DNA from: Tropicibacter alexandrii
Lineage (GTDB): Bacteria > Pseudomonadota > Alphaproteobacteria > Rhodobacterales > Rhodobacteraceae
Direction of reading: 5' to 3'
Assembly (NCBI RefSeq): GCF_003667315.2
Contig: NZ_RCTZ02000012.1
Coordinates: forward strand, 62,001 to 126,000
Length of the DNA: 64,000 nt
The notes under the pieces are model-generated. The model searched no databases and was not told where the DNA came from. It saw only the letters and a list, made by a program, of their open reading frames with translations. Positions 27,023-36,957 of the stretch are shown here, piece by piece. A program made the position numbers and the translations under genes. The stretch's first letter is position 1; every line of letters starts with the position of its first letter.

Positions 27023-27055
27023 AAAGCGACATCACGTTTATACAAAAGCGACATC
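27023..27055. promoter_or_regulatory. 11-bp direct repeats, probable AraC-type operator
   Basis: AAAGCGACATC occurs twice as a perfect copy, at 27023-27033 and 27045-27055. The start-to-start distance is 22 bases, two helical turns. They lie about 145-175 bases upstream of the binding-protein start and about 40 bases past the end of the AraC-type gene. Two direct half-sites at this spacing are the usual target form of AraC-family activators. Confidence 0.5.
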
Positions 27056-27096
27056 CGGCGAAGCGCAACCGAAAATTCGTGGTTTGGTTGACGTAT

Positions 27097-27963
27097 TCAG
27101 CGCGCTGCCGCGGGTTTTCCCGGACGATTCTGCGCGCGCAGGTCGCTTGGCGTGAAACCCGTGTGGTTGAGCACGAATCTGGTGAAATAGGCTGGCGACG
27201 AGAATCCAAGGGATTTCGCGATCTCCTGCACAGCCGGTTTCGGCGCTTCCAGCGCCAGCCGCGCGGCGTAAAGCTTGCGCTCGGTCAGAAGGTCGGCGGC
27301 GGTGCGACCACAGACCTTGCGGCACACGCGGGTCAGATGTGTGGGCGTGACGTCCAGACCCTCGGCATACTCGCCCATGCTGCGGGGGCTGGCATAGCCG
27401 CGCACGATGTCTTGGGCATAGCGCCGGACAAGGCGCTGCGCGGCGGTTTCCTTGGGCGCGTCCGCCACGCCCGCCCGCATCTGCCGCTGCAGCCAGACCG
27501 CGATGAGGCGGACATGCGCCTCCAGCGCCTCTTGCAGCAGCGCGCGGTCTTGCGTCAGTTCGCGGGTCATGGCGTCGATCTCGCCGGTCAACTCCGCCTG
27601 GGCAAGGCTGTCGCGCACCCGTAGCAAGAGCGGCTCTTGTGGCATGCGCTGGCTCAGCCCCGAGGGACTGCGCACCATCAAGGCCTGCGTGCCGGGCGGG
27701 ACATCGACGGCAAACAGCGTGCCCGCCGGCAGGAACAGCGCATTGTGCATCGAGATGCCGCGCATCACACCGTTGACCACGACGCGGCCTTGACCGCGTG
27801 TCAGCCAGATCAACACGTCTTCGTCGCGGTCATGCAGCAAGGTGAATTTCCACGGCGCGCCCTGCACTTGCAGCGCATAGCTGCCAGCCCGGATCGGCCC
27901 CTGAGGCTGCGCGGGCGCGGGCGGCATGGGCCGGGACAGGAAGCCGGGTCGTTGTTTCTGCAT
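27097..27963 (-). CDS. AraC-family transcriptional regulator
   Basis: The protein has 288 residues. The N-terminal part is a cupin-like sensing domain ([44 protein letters not shown]). The C-terminal 100 residues are an AraC double helix-turn-helix ([42 protein letters not shown]). The ATG at 27963 overlaps the miaA stop (TGATG), so both are probably cotranscribed. The next operon in the same direction is the peptide-type ABC transporter, with direct repeats upstream of it, so it most likely activates that transporter in response to the imported solute. Confidence 0.88.
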   Translation of the reverse strand: MQKQRPGFLSRPMPPAPAQPQGPIRAGSYALQVQGAPWKFTLLHDRDEDVLIWLTRGQGRVVVNGVMRGISMHNALFLPAGTLFAVDVPPGTQALMVRSPSGLSQRMPQEPLLLRVRDSLAQAELTGEIDAMTRELTQDRALLQEALEAHVRLIAVWLQRQMRAGVADAPKETAAQRLVRRYAQDIVRGYASPRSMGEYAEGLDVTPTHLTRVCRKVCGRTAADLLTERKLYAARLALEAPKPAVQEIAKSLGFSSPAYFTRFVLNHTGFTPSDLRAQNRPGKPAAAR

Positions 27964-28847
27964 CACGCCAGCTCCGCCGGGGACAGTTTCGGCCAAGCGC
28001 CCATGCGGGCGCGGAACCATGTCCGTTGCCGCTTTGCGAACTGGCGGGTCAGGATCGTTGCCCGGTCTATCGCATCGTCAAGGCTGATGTCACCATCGAG
28101 ATGGGCCATCAACTCTGCCGCGCCGATCGCCTTGGCCGAGGGCAGGGTGGGCGACCATGTGGCGCGATTGGCGCGCGCCTCGTCCAGCGCGCCGGTCTTC
28201 ACCATCTGGCGAAAGCGGGTTTCGATGCGCGGGGTCAGCCAGTCCTTGGGCGCGTCGAGCACTAGCGGCTGTGCCTCGGCCAGCGGCAAAAGCGGCGGCG
28301 GGGTGTCGTCCTGCCAGTCGGCGATGCCACGTCCGGTGGCCTGCAAGACCTCCCATGCCCGCGCCACACGGGCCGGGTTCTGCTGGTCGATGCGCGCCAG
28401 ACTGGCGGCATCCAGTTGGGCAATCATGGCCGCAAGCCCTTTTTCTTGCAGCAGCGCCTCGCCCTCGGCGCGAACCTGCGGTGGCGTGGGCGGAATATCG
28501 GCCAGCCCCTCGGTCAGCGCGGTCAGGTAAAGCCCTGTGCCGCCGACGAAAATCGGCCTGTCACCCGGCAAGAGCGGCCCGACCTCGCGCAGCCAGTGGC
28601 CAACGGAATAGGCCTGCGTGCCGGGGATATGGCCATACAGCGCGTGCGGCGCGCGCGCCTCGTCCTCGACCGAAGGCCGCGCCGTCAGCACCCGCCAATC
28701 GTCGAAGACCTGAATCGCGTCGGCGTTGATGATCACGCCGCCCTGTTGCTCGGCAATGGCGAGCGCCAGCGCCGATTTGCCACTGGCGGTTGGCCCGGCG
28801 ATCAGCACGGGACGCGCGGGATCGAACCGCGACACGATCTCCTCCAT
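27963..28847 (-). CDS. miaA: tRNA dimethylallyltransferase
   Basis: With the ATG at 28847 the protein has 294 residues, the normal length. P-loop [14 protein letters not shown] lies at residues 17-30, with INADAIQVF, the family motif [14 protein letters not shown], and [10 protein letters not shown] near the C-terminus. The enzyme transfers dimethylallyl to A37 of tRNAs reading UNN codons. The frame stays open upstream to 28991 and an alternative ATG lies at 28910, but those starts approach or cross the divergent pyrH gene. It overlaps the AraC gene by one base. Confidence 0.9.
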   Translation of the reverse strand: MEEIVSRFDPARPVLIAGPTASGKSALALAIAEQQGGVIINADAIQVFDDWRVLTARPSVEDEARAPHALYGHIPGTQAYSVGHWLREVGPLLPGDRPIFVGGTGLYLTALTEGLADIPPTPPQVRAEGEALLQEKGLAAMIAQLDAASLARIDQQNPARVARAWEVLQATGRGIADWQDDTPPPLLPLAEAQPLVLDAPKDWLTPRIETRFRQMVKTGALDEARANRATWSPTLPSAKAIGAAELMAHLDGDISLDDAIDRATILTRQFAKRQRTWFRARMGAWPKLSPAELA

Positions 28848-28977
28848 GGCCTGCCTGTTTCCGCCCACCTGCGCGCCCTTTTTTGACCATGGCAAGGGGC
28901 GGTCCGCCATTGCAGCCGCCCCGCTTCCTTGCCATACATGCGCCCGATCATATCCCCCAGCCGAGACGGAGCGCAAC

Positions 28978-29712
28978 ATGGCCGAGACCAACCCTCAGGA
29001 CACCAAGTACAGGCGCGTGATGCTGAAGATTTCCGGCGAGGCGCTGATGGGGGATCAGGGCTATGGCCTGCATCCGCCCACCGTCCAGCGCGTCGCCGAA
29101 GAGGTCAAGCGCGTGCACGAATTGGGCGTCGAGATCTGCATGGTGATCGGCGGCGGCAATGTTTTCCGTGGCTTGGCGGGCAGCGCGCAAGGCATGGAAC
29201 GCACCACGGCGGACTATATGGGCATGCTGGCGACGGTGATGAACGCGCTGGCGATGCAATCGGCGCTCGAAGGTCTCGGCGTGTTCACCCGGGTGATTTC
29301 CGCGATCCGTATGGATGAGGTGGCCGAGCCCTATATTCGCCGCCGCGCCGTACGCCATCTTGAGAAGAAGCGCGTCTGCATCTTTGCCGGCGGCACCGGC
29401 AACCCGTATTTCACCACCGACACGGCAGCGGCGCTGCGCGCCAACGAAATGGCCTGCGAGGCGATCTTCATGGGCAAGAACGGCACCGACGGGGTCTATG
29501 ACAGCGATCCGCGCACCAATGCGGATGCGAAACGCTATGACGAGGTGACGTTTGACGAGGTCTTGTCGAAGAACCTCAAGGTAATGGATGCCTCGGCCAT
29601 CGCGCTGGCGCGGGACAACAACCTGCCGATCATCGTGTTCTCGCTCGACGAGCCCGGTGGCTTCCGCGGCATTCTCGCCGGGCAGGGCACCTATACCCGC
29701 GTCAGGGGCTAG
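28978..29712 (+). CDS. pyrH: UMP kinase
   Basis: The protein has 244 residues, typical for bacterial PyrH. Amino-acid-kinase motifs are present: [17 protein letters not shown] near residue 14, [12 protein letters not shown] near 55, [20 protein letters not shown] near 138 and [11 protein letters not shown] near 165. It phosphorylates UMP to UDP. The ATG at 28978 has SD GGAG at 6 bases; the longer open frame upstream runs antisense to miaA. Usually frr follows directly; here two opposite-strand genes intervene. Its stop overlaps the convergent GlxA-like gene by 4 bases. Confidence 0.95.
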   Translation: MAETNPQDTKYRRVMLKISGEALMGDQGYGLHPPTVQRVAEEVKRVHELGVEICMVIGGGNVFRGLAGSAQGMERTTADYMGMLATVMNALAMQSALEGLGVFTRVISAIRMDEVAEPYIRRRAVRHLEKKRVCIFAGGTGNPYFTTDTAAALRANEMACEAIFMGKNGTDGVYDSDPRTNADAKRYDEVTFDEVLSKNLKVMDASAIALARDNNLPIIVFSLDEPGGFRGILAGQGTYTRVRG

Positions 29713-30710
29713 GCGATCTTTGCTGCCGGGCTGGGCTGGGCCAGTGCCTCGGCCTCGACCCAATTGCCCCCCGTCTGAACGGCCTTGTGGCGCGCGCGGC
29801 GGACCAGCCGGGGCGGTTCGCCAAACCGCTCGCGGTAGCTGCGGGTGAAGGCCGAGGGCGAGGCGAATCCGGTTGCCCCGGCGATATCGTGCACCGAAAG
29901 CCCGGTTTCGTGCACCAACTGCGCGGCGCGTTCGAGCCGGAGTTCCAGATAAAGCTGCGCGGGCGTCAGCCCCAGCGCCTTGCGGCAGCGGCTCCGCATC
30001 TGTTTCATCGACAGGTCCAGTTCGTCGGCCACCTGCTCCAGCGTGATCGGGTCGGCGAGATGGGTGGCCATGATCGCCTGCATCCGCTCCAGCAGCGGGA
30101 TGGTGGCGCGGGGCAGGGTCTGGCAATCGGCGGTATCGGCAAGGTGCCCGCGTTCGAGCAGGTCGCCCACCGTCGCTGCCAAGGCCGGGGCATGTACGCG
30201 CCCGATCCAAGCCAGCATCGCATCCCCCGCCGCCAATCCGCCCGCCGTCGTCAGGCGTTGCCGGTCAAAGGCAAAGCTGCGATCCGACAGGGCAACATCT
30301 GGAAATTTCTCGGGAAAACCGGGCTCCAACGAGAGGTCGAGCACTGCCTCGCGACCGTTCAGAAGCCCCAGCCGCGCCAGCACCATGCCGCCGCCATCGA
30401 GCCCCCCCAGCGTCGTTCCGGCCTTGGCCGCGCGCATCAGGAAGGCGCGCAAGCCCATCGGCAGGTGCGAAAAGGGGCGCGGTCCGGCGCAGACCAGCAC
30501 CAGATCATGTCCCTGCGCGGCGGCCCAGTCGGCCTGCGGGGCGGGCATCTCGACCCCCTCGGCCGAGAGCGTTGCGTCCCCCGCGATGCTGCGCAGTTCC
30601 CATGTGAAAAGGTCCTGCCCGGCGGCGCCATTGGCCAGTCGAAGCACCTCCTGCACCAGCGACAGGACCAACAGGCGAAAGCCGGGGACGAGGATCAGAC
30701 AGACATGCAT
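29709..30710 (-). CDS. GlxA-type AraC-family transcriptional regulator
   Basis: The protein has 333 residues. The N-terminal 190 residues form a DJ-1/PfpI glutamine-amidotransferase-like domain ([33 protein letters not shown]). The C-terminal 100 residues form an AraC HTH domain ([49 protein letters not shown]). This is the GlxA/ArgR-like family, which in roseobacters often controls catabolism of choline-derived or amino compounds. It is the second gene after a Hint protein on the same strand (23-base gap), and both sit between pyrH and frr. The ATG at 30710 is chosen; the frame upstream overlaps the Hint gene and is spurious. Confidence 0.85.
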   Translation of the reverse strand: MHVCLILVPGFRLLVLSLVQEVLRLANGAAGQDLFTWELRSIAGDATLSAEGVEMPAPQADWAAAQGHDLVLVCAGPRPFSHLPMGLRAFLMRAAKAGTTLGGLDGGGMVLARLGLLNGREAVLDLSLEPGFPEKFPDVALSDRSFAFDRQRLTTAGGLAAGDAMLAWIGRVHAPALAATVGDLLERGHLADTADCQTLPRATIPLLERMQAIMATHLADPITLEQVADELDLSMKQMRSRCRKALGLTPAQLYLELRLERAAQLVHETGLSVHDIAGATGFASPSAFTRSYRERFGEPPRLVRRARHKAVQTGGNWVEAEALAQPSPAAKIA

Positions 30711-30733
30711 GGGCGTTTCCCGCAGGATTCCGG

Positions 30734-31852
30734 TCAGTTCAGGGCCGAATGTGGCCTCTGGTCCCGTTCTGCCTGCAAAAGGTAAAGGTTTCCTTGCTCG
30801 GCCTCGGTCACGATCGGCATGCCCTTGTCGAGGTGACGGCGCAGCAGGCCGCGACAGCGCTGCCCGTCCGGAAAGGGGCGGCAGGGCACAACCGGCTGAC
30901 CCATCACCGCGTCGACCCTGCGCCGCTGGGCGGGATCGAGCGCCTGCACGGCTTGCGGACCGGGGAAGAAGCTTTCGACCGGCACGGCATGGGCGCAAAG
31001 CAGTTCGTGCCGGTCCAGCACGACATGCGCATAGCGCACCGGCAGCCACGGCGCAGCGCGCCGGACCCCGGGCCATGCGGTCAGAAACCGGGCCGGAACC
31101 AGCACCTCGGCTGTGCCGAACATGCGGCGGGCGATGGGCGAATGCACCAGCACCCGGTGTTGCGGGGACAGTGCCAGCGGTCGGTCCGGCACACCCGGCC
31201 CGAGCGCCCCTTCGGCGATCAAGACCGGCGCCTGCGCGCCGCCGCGGGGCAGGTGGCTGAGCAGCACCGCACCCACGGGGCGCGGCCCGTGATCCCGGGT
31301 CAGGACGATATCGCCTGCGGTCAGGTGCTCGACCGTGACGGGCCCGGAGAGCGTGTCGATCTGTGTCCCGGCGCCGAAACACACGGCGCTGCCGCTCATG
31401 GTCTGCCAAGTGTTGTAGCCCGCCGCATCGGTGGTGATCGGTGTCGTCAACTGGATCGAACGGATGACGAGGTTGTCCATCGCGCCTGCATTCTGCATGT
31501 CGCCCACGAAGGTATCGCTGTTGTCCATCTGCACGACCACCACGTCGATGTCATGCACCACGCCGTCCACATCCGTGACCAGTGCATTATAAGTGATGGT
31601 CGAATCCACATCGCGTGAATTCGCCACCCCGCCCACCGTGTAAATCACGAAATCCGGGCTGTTGATGTCGTTGTCGTAGATGGCACTGTTGTTGTCGATA
31701 TCCCGGCTTTCGATGGTGACGAGTTCGAGGTCCTGAAAGGCGTGATAGGTGCCAGCCAGGTTCGACGCCAGTTCGGCGTCGGTGTTGCTTTCATCTACGT
31801 CGATGTCCGGCAGGTTGCCGATGAACACCATCGTATTGTAGGTCGTCGCCAT
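30734..31852 (-). CDS. Hint-domain protein
   Basis: The protein has 372 residues. The N-terminal 150 residues are aspartate/asparagine-rich (DIDVDESNTDAELASNLAG, SRDIDNNSAIYDNDINSPD) with no signal peptide. A Hint domain begins at CFGAGTQIDTLSGPVTVEHL (about residue 158) and continues through ALSPQHRVLVHS. It is the second Hint protein in the window; the other is the RTX protein at 1-1330. Such proteins in Rhodobacteraceae are thought to be type I secreted, with possible self-splicing at the cysteine. The ATG at 31852 (SD AGGA) is preferred to earlier starts. The downstream GlxA-like gene is probably cotranscribed. Confidence 0.8.
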   Translation of the reverse strand: MATTYNTMVFIGNLPDIDVDESNTDAELASNLAGTYHAFQDLELVTIESRDIDNNSAIYDNDINSPDFVIYTVGGVANSRDVDSTITYNALVTDVDGVVHDIDVVVVQMDNSDTFVGDMQNAGAMDNLVIRSIQLTTPITTDAAGYNTWQTMSGSAVCFGAGTQIDTLSGPVTVEHLTAGDIVLTRDHGPRPVGAVLLSHLPRGGAQAPVLIAEGALGPGVPDRPLALSPQHRVLVHSPIARRMFGTAEVLVPARFLTAWPGVRRAAPWLPVRYAHVVLDRHELLCAHAVPVESFFPGPQAVQALDPAQRRRVDAVMGQPVVPCRPFPDGQRCRGLLRRHLDKGMPIVTEAEQGNLYLLQAERDQRPHSALN

Positions 31853-31996
31853 CTCGATCCTGCATTTGCATCGATTCAGTCTTGACCCGTTGTGGTTAAA
31901 TTCCCGTTCAATGCCGGTGATCTGGCGGTGGCGGCTATACAACCGCGCCCGGGCGGCGTAGATACGGGCAAAACGACCAAAATGACCGAGGACCCC

Positions 31997-32560
31997 ATGT
32001 CTGACGATTTCATGCTAGACACCGACGATCTGGAACGCCGCATGGAAGGCGCGCTGGCCAACCTGCGCACGGAATTCGCCTCGTTGCGCACCGGGCGGGC
32101 CTCGGCCTCGATGCTGGAGCCGGTGCAGGTGGATGCCTATGGCCAGATGACCCCGATCAATCAGGTCGGCACCGTCAACGTGCCGGAACCGCGCATGGTC
32201 ACCATCAATGTCTGGGACAAGGGGCTGGTCGGCAAGGTCGAAAAGGCGATCCGCGAAAGCGGTCTGGGCATCAACCCGCAGCTCAACGGCACGATCATCA
32301 TGCTGCCGATCCCCGAACTGAACGAGGAGCGCCGCCGCGAACTGACCAAGGTGGCCGCGCAATACGCCGAACATGCCCGCGTCGCCGTGCGCAACGTGCG
32401 CCGCGACGGCATGGACCAGATCAAGAAGGCCAAGGCCGACGGCATGTCCGAAGACGACCAGAAGCTCTGGGAGCAGGAGGTTCAGGACATGACCAACAAG
32501 TATATCAAGCGGATCGACGATCAGCTGGAGACCAAGCAGGGCGAGATCATGCAGGTCTGA
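31997..32560 (+). CDS. frr: Ribosome recycling factor
   Basis: The protein has 187 residues, the standard RRF length. It contains [22 protein letters not shown], the [20 protein letters not shown] segment and the C-terminal [24 protein letters not shown] splits post-termination ribosomes together with EF-G. The ATG at 31997 (SD GAGGA) is chosen; an in-frame ATG at 31982 is also possible. It is followed by a hairpin terminator and then uppS. Confidence 0.95.
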   Translation: MSDDFMLDTDDLERRMEGALANLRTEFASLRTGRASASMLEPVQVDAYGQMTPINQVGTVNVPEPRMVTINVWDKGLVGKVEKAIRESGLGINPQLNGTIIMLPIPELNEERRRELTKVAAQYAEHARVAVRNVRRDGMDQIKKAKADGMSEDDQKLWEQEVQDMTNKYIKRIDDQLETKQGEIMQV

Positions 32561-32581
32561 TCGGACACCGATCACCCGATC

Positions 32582-32610
32582 GACCGGCGAAGCTGTCTTC
32601 GCCGGTTTCC
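32582..32610 (+). terminator. Hairpin terminator after frr
   Basis: ACCGGCGAAG (32582-32591) and CTTCGCCGGT (32596-32605) form a perfect 10-bp stem with a CTGT loop, followed by TTCCTGTCT. It lies 22 bases past the stop of frr. Confidence 0.6.
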
Positions 32611-32731
32611 TGTCTGGCAGGGGGTCGCCGGTGATTCACCCTGTCTTTCTTGACCCCTTTGGCTTCTTGCGCGGATAGTCTAGAAGGGGGGCGCATTTCG
32701 CCCGACTTGGCCGACGAAACAGGAGCCGCCG

Positions 32732-33457
32732 ATGGCAAAACCGTTCCTTGAAACCGATGGACCACATCACGTGGCCATCATCATGGACGGCAACGGCCGC
32801 TGGGCCACGCAACGCGCACGGCCGCGTCTGTTCGGCCACCATGCCGGCGCGCGCCGGGTGCGCGAGATCGTCGAGGCTTGCCCGGAAAACGGGGTCAAGT
32901 ACCTGACGATCTTCGCCTTTTCCACCGAAAACTGGAAACGCACGCAGGTCGAGGTGGCGGGGCTCATGAGCCTGTTCCGGCGCTACATCATGAAGGAGAT
33001 GCAGGCCTTCGTGAAGGAAAACGTCCGGGTGCGCTTCATCGGCGACCGGCCCAAGCTGGACGCCAAGCTGCGCGGGTTGATGGACGAGGCGGAGGCGATG
33101 ACGGCGCATTGCACCGGCACCAACCTGACCATCGCGCTGAATTACGGCGGTCGGGACGAGGTCAGCCGCGCAACGCAGCGTCTGGCGCAGGATGTGGCCG
33201 CGGGCAGGCTGCGCCCCGAGGACGTGAACGAGGAAACCTTGCCACGCTACCTCGACACGCATGTATTGCCCGACCCGGATCTTGTGATCCGCACCAGCGG
33301 CGAGGCGCGGATTTCCAACTTTCTGCTGTGGCAGTCGGCCTATGCGGAATACGAATTCATCGACACGCTCTGGCCGGATTTCTCCGCCGATGAATTCGCC
33401 AAGCTCTGCGCGAAATACGGTCTGCGCGACCGCCGCTATGGCGCGGTGAAGGCATGA
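32732..33457 (+). CDS. uppS: Undecaprenyl diphosphate synthase
   Basis: The protein has 241 residues. The catalytic motif IIMDGNGRWA places the magnesium-binding Asp at 19; LTIFAFSTENWKR, LNYGGRDE and the C-terminal DLVIRTSGEARISNFLLWQ are also present. It extends farnesyl diphosphate with isopentenyl units to the lipid carrier used for peptidoglycan and O-antigen synthesis. It is the first gene of the run uppS-cdsA-dxr-rseP and overlaps cdsA by 4 bases (ATGA). The start has SD AGGAG. Confidence 0.96.
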   Translation: MAKPFLETDGPHHVAIIMDGNGRWATQRARPRLFGHHAGARRVREIVEACPENGVKYLTIFAFSTENWKRTQVEVAGLMSLFRRYIMKEMQAFVKENVRVRFIGDRPKLDAKLRGLMDEAEAMTAHCTGTNLTIALNYGGRDEVSRATQRLAQDVAAGRLRPEDVNEETLPRYLDTHVLPDPDLVIRTSGEARISNFLLWQSAYAEYEFIDTLWPDFSADEFAKLCAKYGLRDRRYGAVKA

Positions 33458-34236
33458 CCGCCAACTGGCAGGACCTGAAGCCGCGCGTCCTTTCGGGGCT
33501 TGCGATGATCGCCATTGGCGCCGCCGCCATTCAGGCGGGGGGCGTGTGGTGGCAGGTTCTGATCGCGGTGATCTCGGGCGGCATGGTCTGGGAACTGGTC
33601 TGCATGGTCGATACGGGCCGCACGAAAAGTCAGTATATCCTTGCCGCGGCCACGGGCCTGTGCCTGCTGGTCGCCATCAACATTCCGCCCAGTTTCGCGC
33701 TGCCGCTGTTGTTGCTGCCGTCGATGCTGGGCTTCACCCGGATGGAGCGGGGCGGGGTGACCTATGCGGTCACCACGATGATGATCACGCTGGCGGGCTA
33801 TTCGATGATGGCGCTGCGCGGCGATTTCGGCCTGACATGGATGCTGTGGCTGGTCTGCGTGGTCGTGGCGACCGACGTGATGGGCTATTTCGCGGGCAAG
33901 TCCTTGGGCGGACCCAAGGTCTGGCCGCGTGTCTCGCCGAAAAAGACGTGGTCGGGCACCATTGGCGGCTGGATCGGCGCGGCGGTGGTCGGCGCGATCT
34001 GGGCCGGTTGGACGGTCGAGGGGGCGGGGCTGATCGGCATCTCCATCGCCGTGTCCATGGCCAGCCAGATCGGGGATATGGCCGAAAGCACGATCAAGCG
34101 GCGCGCGGGCGTCAAGGACAGTTCGAACCTGATCCCCGGCCATGGTGGCCTGATGGACAGGTTCGACGGCATGCTGGGCGGCGCGGTCTTTCTCGTGATC
34201 GCGGGCCAGATCGTGGGATTCCCGCCGGGGGTGTGA
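33454..34236 (+). CDS. cdsA: Phosphatidate cytidylyltransferase
   Basis: The protein has 260 residues, almost all hydrophobic membrane helices. The CDP-alcohol-forming signature is near the C-terminus (SQIGDMAESTIKRRAGVKDSSNLIPGHGGLMDRFD). It makes CDP-diacylglycerol for phospholipid synthesis. It overlaps uppS by 4 bases and dxr by 1 base (TGATG), so the genes are translationally coupled. Confidence 0.95.
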   Translation: MTANWQDLKPRVLSGLAMIAIGAAAIQAGGVWWQVLIAVISGGMVWELVCMVDTGRTKSQYILAAATGLCLLVAINIPPSFALPLLLLPSMLGFTRMERGGVTYAVTTMMITLAGYSMMALRGDFGLTWMLWLVCVVVATDVMGYFAGKSLGGPKVWPRVSPKKTWSGTIGGWIGAAVVGAIWAGWTVEGAGLIGISIAVSMASQIGDMAESTIKRRAGVKDSSNLIPGHGGLMDRFDGMLGGAVFLVIAGQIVGFPPGV

Positions 34237-35405
34237 TGCGCAGGATTTCGATTTTCGGCGCGACCGGATCCATTGGACAAAACACAATCGACCTGATCGC
34301 CCGCGCGCCCGACGCGTACCGCGTCGTCGCGCTGACCGGCGGGCAGAACATTGCGCAACTTGCGCGGGATGCGCGCCGCCTGAAGGCCGAGATCGCCGTG
34401 ACTGCGGATGAAACCTTGCTTGATGCCTTGCGCGATGCGCTGGCGGATAGCGGGGTCGAGGCCGCCGCCGGGCGTGCGGCCTTGGTCGAGGCGGCAACCC
34501 GGCCTGCGGATTGGGTGATGTCGGCCATCGTCGGCGCGGCGGGGCTGGAACCGGGGCTGCGCGCGCTGGAGCAGGGGGCCGATCTGGCCTTGGCCAACAA
34601 GGAAAGCATGGTGTGCGCCGGGCCGTTGATGCTCCGTACCGCGCGCGCGCATGGCGGGCGCTTGCTGCCCGTCGACAGCGAACATTCGGCGGTGTTTCAG
34701 GCCCTGATCGGCGAGGATCTGTCTGCGGTCGAGCGCGTCATCATCACGGCAAGCGGCGGCGCGTTTCGCGACTGGCCGTTGGAAGACCTTGAAAAGGCCA
34801 CGCCCGAGCAGGCCGCCACGCATCCGAATTGGGATATGGGGCAGCGCATCACCATCGACTCGGCGTCGATGTTCAACAAGGCGCTCGAACTGATCGAGAC
34901 GCGGGAGTTCTTTGGCATCGACCCCGCGATGATCGAGACTGTCGTACACCCGGAATCGATGATCCACGCGCTGGTCGGCTTCAACGACGGGGCGCTGATG
35001 GCCCATGTCGGCCCGCCGGATATGCGCCACGCCATCGGATTCGCCCTGCATTACCCGGACCGCCAGACCTTGCCCGTCGAACGTCTCGACCTCGTGAAAC
35101 TCGGCCAGCTGACCTTCCGCCCCGCCTGCGAGACCCGCTGGCCCGCGCTGCGCCTTGCGCGCGAGGTGATGCAGGCAGGCGGGTTGATGGGCGCGGTGTT
35201 CAACGCCGCCAAGGAAGAGGCGCTGACCGCCTTCATCGCCCGGCAGATCACCTTTCCGCGCATGGCGGGGATCGTTGAGGATGTGTTAACCCGTCTTTCG
35301 TCCCATGCGGGTCATAATGTCGACGCGATTACTCTTGATATGGTTGCAGAGGTTGACCATCTCGCACGAGTGGCGGCACGTACGGTCATCACCGGTCAAG
35401 CCTGA
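34236..35405 (+). CDS. dxr: 1-deoxy-D-xylulose 5-phosphate reductoisomerase
   Basis: The protein has 389 residues. The NADPH-binding motif FGATGSIGQNT lies at residues 6-16; LANKESMVCAG, the metal-binding VDSEHSAVFQ and the loop ITASGGAFRDWP follow. It converts DXP to MEP in the isoprenoid pathway, supplying UppS. The start ATG overlaps the cdsA stop. The frame is open well upstream but that part is cdsA in another frame. Confidence 0.96.
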   Translation: MRRISIFGATGSIGQNTIDLIARAPDAYRVVALTGGQNIAQLARDARRLKAEIAVTADETLLDALRDALADSGVEAAAGRAALVEAATRPADWVMSAIVGAAGLEPGLRALEQGADLALANKESMVCAGPLMLRTARAHGGRLLPVDSEHSAVFQALIGEDLSAVERVIITASGGAFRDWPLEDLEKATPEQAATHPNWDMGQRITIDSASMFNKALELIETREFFGIDPAMIETVVHPESMIHALVGFNDGALMAHVGPPDMRHAIGFALHYPDRQTLPVERLDLVKLGQLTFRPACETRWPALRLAREVMQAGGLMGAVFNAAKEEALTAFIARQITFPRMAGIVEDVLTRLSSHAGHNVDAITLDMVAEVDHLARVAARTVITGQA

Positions 35406-35422
35406 GGCAGAAGGGGTATGTT

Positions 35423-36772
35423 TTGGATCTGACGACATTGATTCCCATGTTCGGCGGAACGCTTTGGACGGTGTTCTTTTTCATCATCGCGCTGTCGGTG
35501 GTCATCGCCATCCACGAATACGGGCATTTCATCGTCGGCAAGAAATCCGGCATCTTCCCCGAGGTCTTCAGCCTTGGTTTCGGCCCGGTCCTGTGGTCGC
35601 GCGTCGACCGGGACGGCACGAAATGGCAGATCGCGGCGATTCCCTTTGGTGGCTACGTCAAGTTCCGCGGCGATGCGAACGCATCCGGCGGCGTCGATGG
35701 CGAGGTGGTCGAGGCGCTGGACGATGCGGAACGCCGCCAGACCATGCAGGGGGCGCCGCTTTGGGCGCGCACGGCGACCGTTGCGGCGGGCCCGATCTTC
35801 AACTTCGTGCTGTCGGCCATCCTGTTCACGGCGATCTTCATGTATCGCGGCGTCACCGCCGACCCGCTGGTGATTTCCGAACTCAAGCCCGTGCCCTTCA
35901 CTCAGGAATTGCAGGAGGGCGACCAGATCCTCGCCATCGAGGGGCAGGACCTGCCCAGTGCCGAGGATGGTGTCGCTTACAGCGCCTTCATGGCCGATCT
36001 GCCCTTGCAGCCGGTGCTGGATTACACCGTGCTGCGGGACGGGCGCGAAATGGTGGTGCAGGGCCCGTATTTCCAGGCCCCGATCGCGGGCAGCATCCAG
36101 CCGCGTTCTGCGGCGATGGATGCCGGGCTGCGGGCCGGGGACGTGATCACCGCGTTGAATGGCGAGCCTGTCTTCGCCTTCACCCAGTTGCCCGAAGTTA
36201 TCGAAGCCTCCGAGGGTGCGCCGGCCGATCTGACGGTCTGGCGCGATGGCGAGACGTTGAACCTGACCCTGTCGCCGCGCCGCGTCGACGAGCCGCAGGC
36301 GGAGGGTGGGTTCAAGACGGTGTACCGGATCGGCGTCGGCAGCGGTTTGCTCTTCGTGCCCGACACGGTCACGCCGGGCTTCTTCGAAGCGGTCTGGGGC
36401 AGCGTGAACCAAGTCTGGCGCGTGATCTCTTCGTCGCTGTCGGGTCTGTACCATATCGTGACGGGCCAGATCAGCACCTGCAACCTGTCCGGTCCCGTCG
36501 GCATCGCGCAGGCATCGGGTGACATGGCGTCGCAAGGCATCCTGCCTTTCATCGGCTTCATCGCGATGATTTCCACCGCGATCGGCCTGTTGAACCTGTT
36601 CCCGATCCCGGCGCTGGATGGGGGGCACCTGATGTTCTACGCCTACGAGGCGCTGCGCGGCGAGCCGCCCAGCGACGGTGTGCTGAACGTGATGATGTCG
36701 GTGGGCATCGTGATCGTGCTGGGCTTCATGGCGTTCGGACTGACCAACGATATTGCGCTCTGCCGGCCGTAG
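35423..36772 (+). CDS. rseP: RIP metalloprotease RseP (MmpA-like)
   Basis: The protein has 449 residues. The zinc motif HEYGH is at 31-35 in the first membrane helix, followed by PDZ domains in the periplasmic region (QILAIEGQDLPS, GLRAGDVITALNGEPV) and the late motif FPIPALDGGHL near residue 395. It performs intramembrane cleavage in envelope stress signalling and of cell-polarity proteins in Caulobacter. The start is a TTG at 35423: AAGGGG lies six bases upstream, no ATG in this frame is nearer than residue 9, and the near ATG at 35418 is out of frame. A strong terminator follows. Confidence 0.92.
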   Translation: MDLTTLIPMFGGTLWTVFFFIIALSVVIAIHEYGHFIVGKKSGIFPEVFSLGFGPVLWSRVDRDGTKWQIAAIPFGGYVKFRGDANASGGVDGEVVEALDDAERRQTMQGAPLWARTATVAAGPIFNFVLSAILFTAIFMYRGVTADPLVISELKPVPFTQELQEGDQILAIEGQDLPSAEDGVAYSAFMADLPLQPVLDYTVLRDGREMVVQGPYFQAPIAGSIQPRSAAMDAGLRAGDVITALNGEPVFAFTQLPEVIEASEGAPADLTVWRDGETLNLTLSPRRVDEPQAEGGFKTVYRIGVGSGLLFVPDTVTPGFFEAVWGSVNQVWRVISSSLSGLYHIVTGQISTCNLSGPVGIAQASGDMASQGILPFIGFIAMISTAIGLLNLFPIPALDGGHLMFYAYEALRGEPPSDGVLNVMMSVGIVIVLGFMAFGLTNDIALCRP

Positions 36773-36795
36773 CCTGCCCGCGCACCAGACAAGAC

Positions 36796-36825
36796 GCGCG
36801 TCCCTCGGGACGCGCTTTTTGTTTT
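36796..36825 (+). terminator. Rho-independent terminator after rseP
   Basis: GCGCGTCCC pairs with GGGACGCGC (36796-36804 and 36807-36815) and is followed by TTTTTGTTTT. It lies 23 bases after the rseP stop and separates the uppS-rseP unit from bamA. Confidence 0.85.
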
Positions 36826-36957
36826 GAAATCAGCGACAAGCCCCGGTGCATGGGGTGGATTGCCAGCGACAGCGGCAACGATTTTCCCGCGCCTCGCCCT
36901 AAATCCGCCGGAATCGAGCGCCATGATCCAGTCATCGATCAAGGAAGGACCGATTCC

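Noticed and set aside
28848-28991. Longer N-terminus of MiaA
   Set aside because: Open frame continues upstream, but it would cross the pyrH start, and residues before the P-loop region at the chosen start are not needed for family length.
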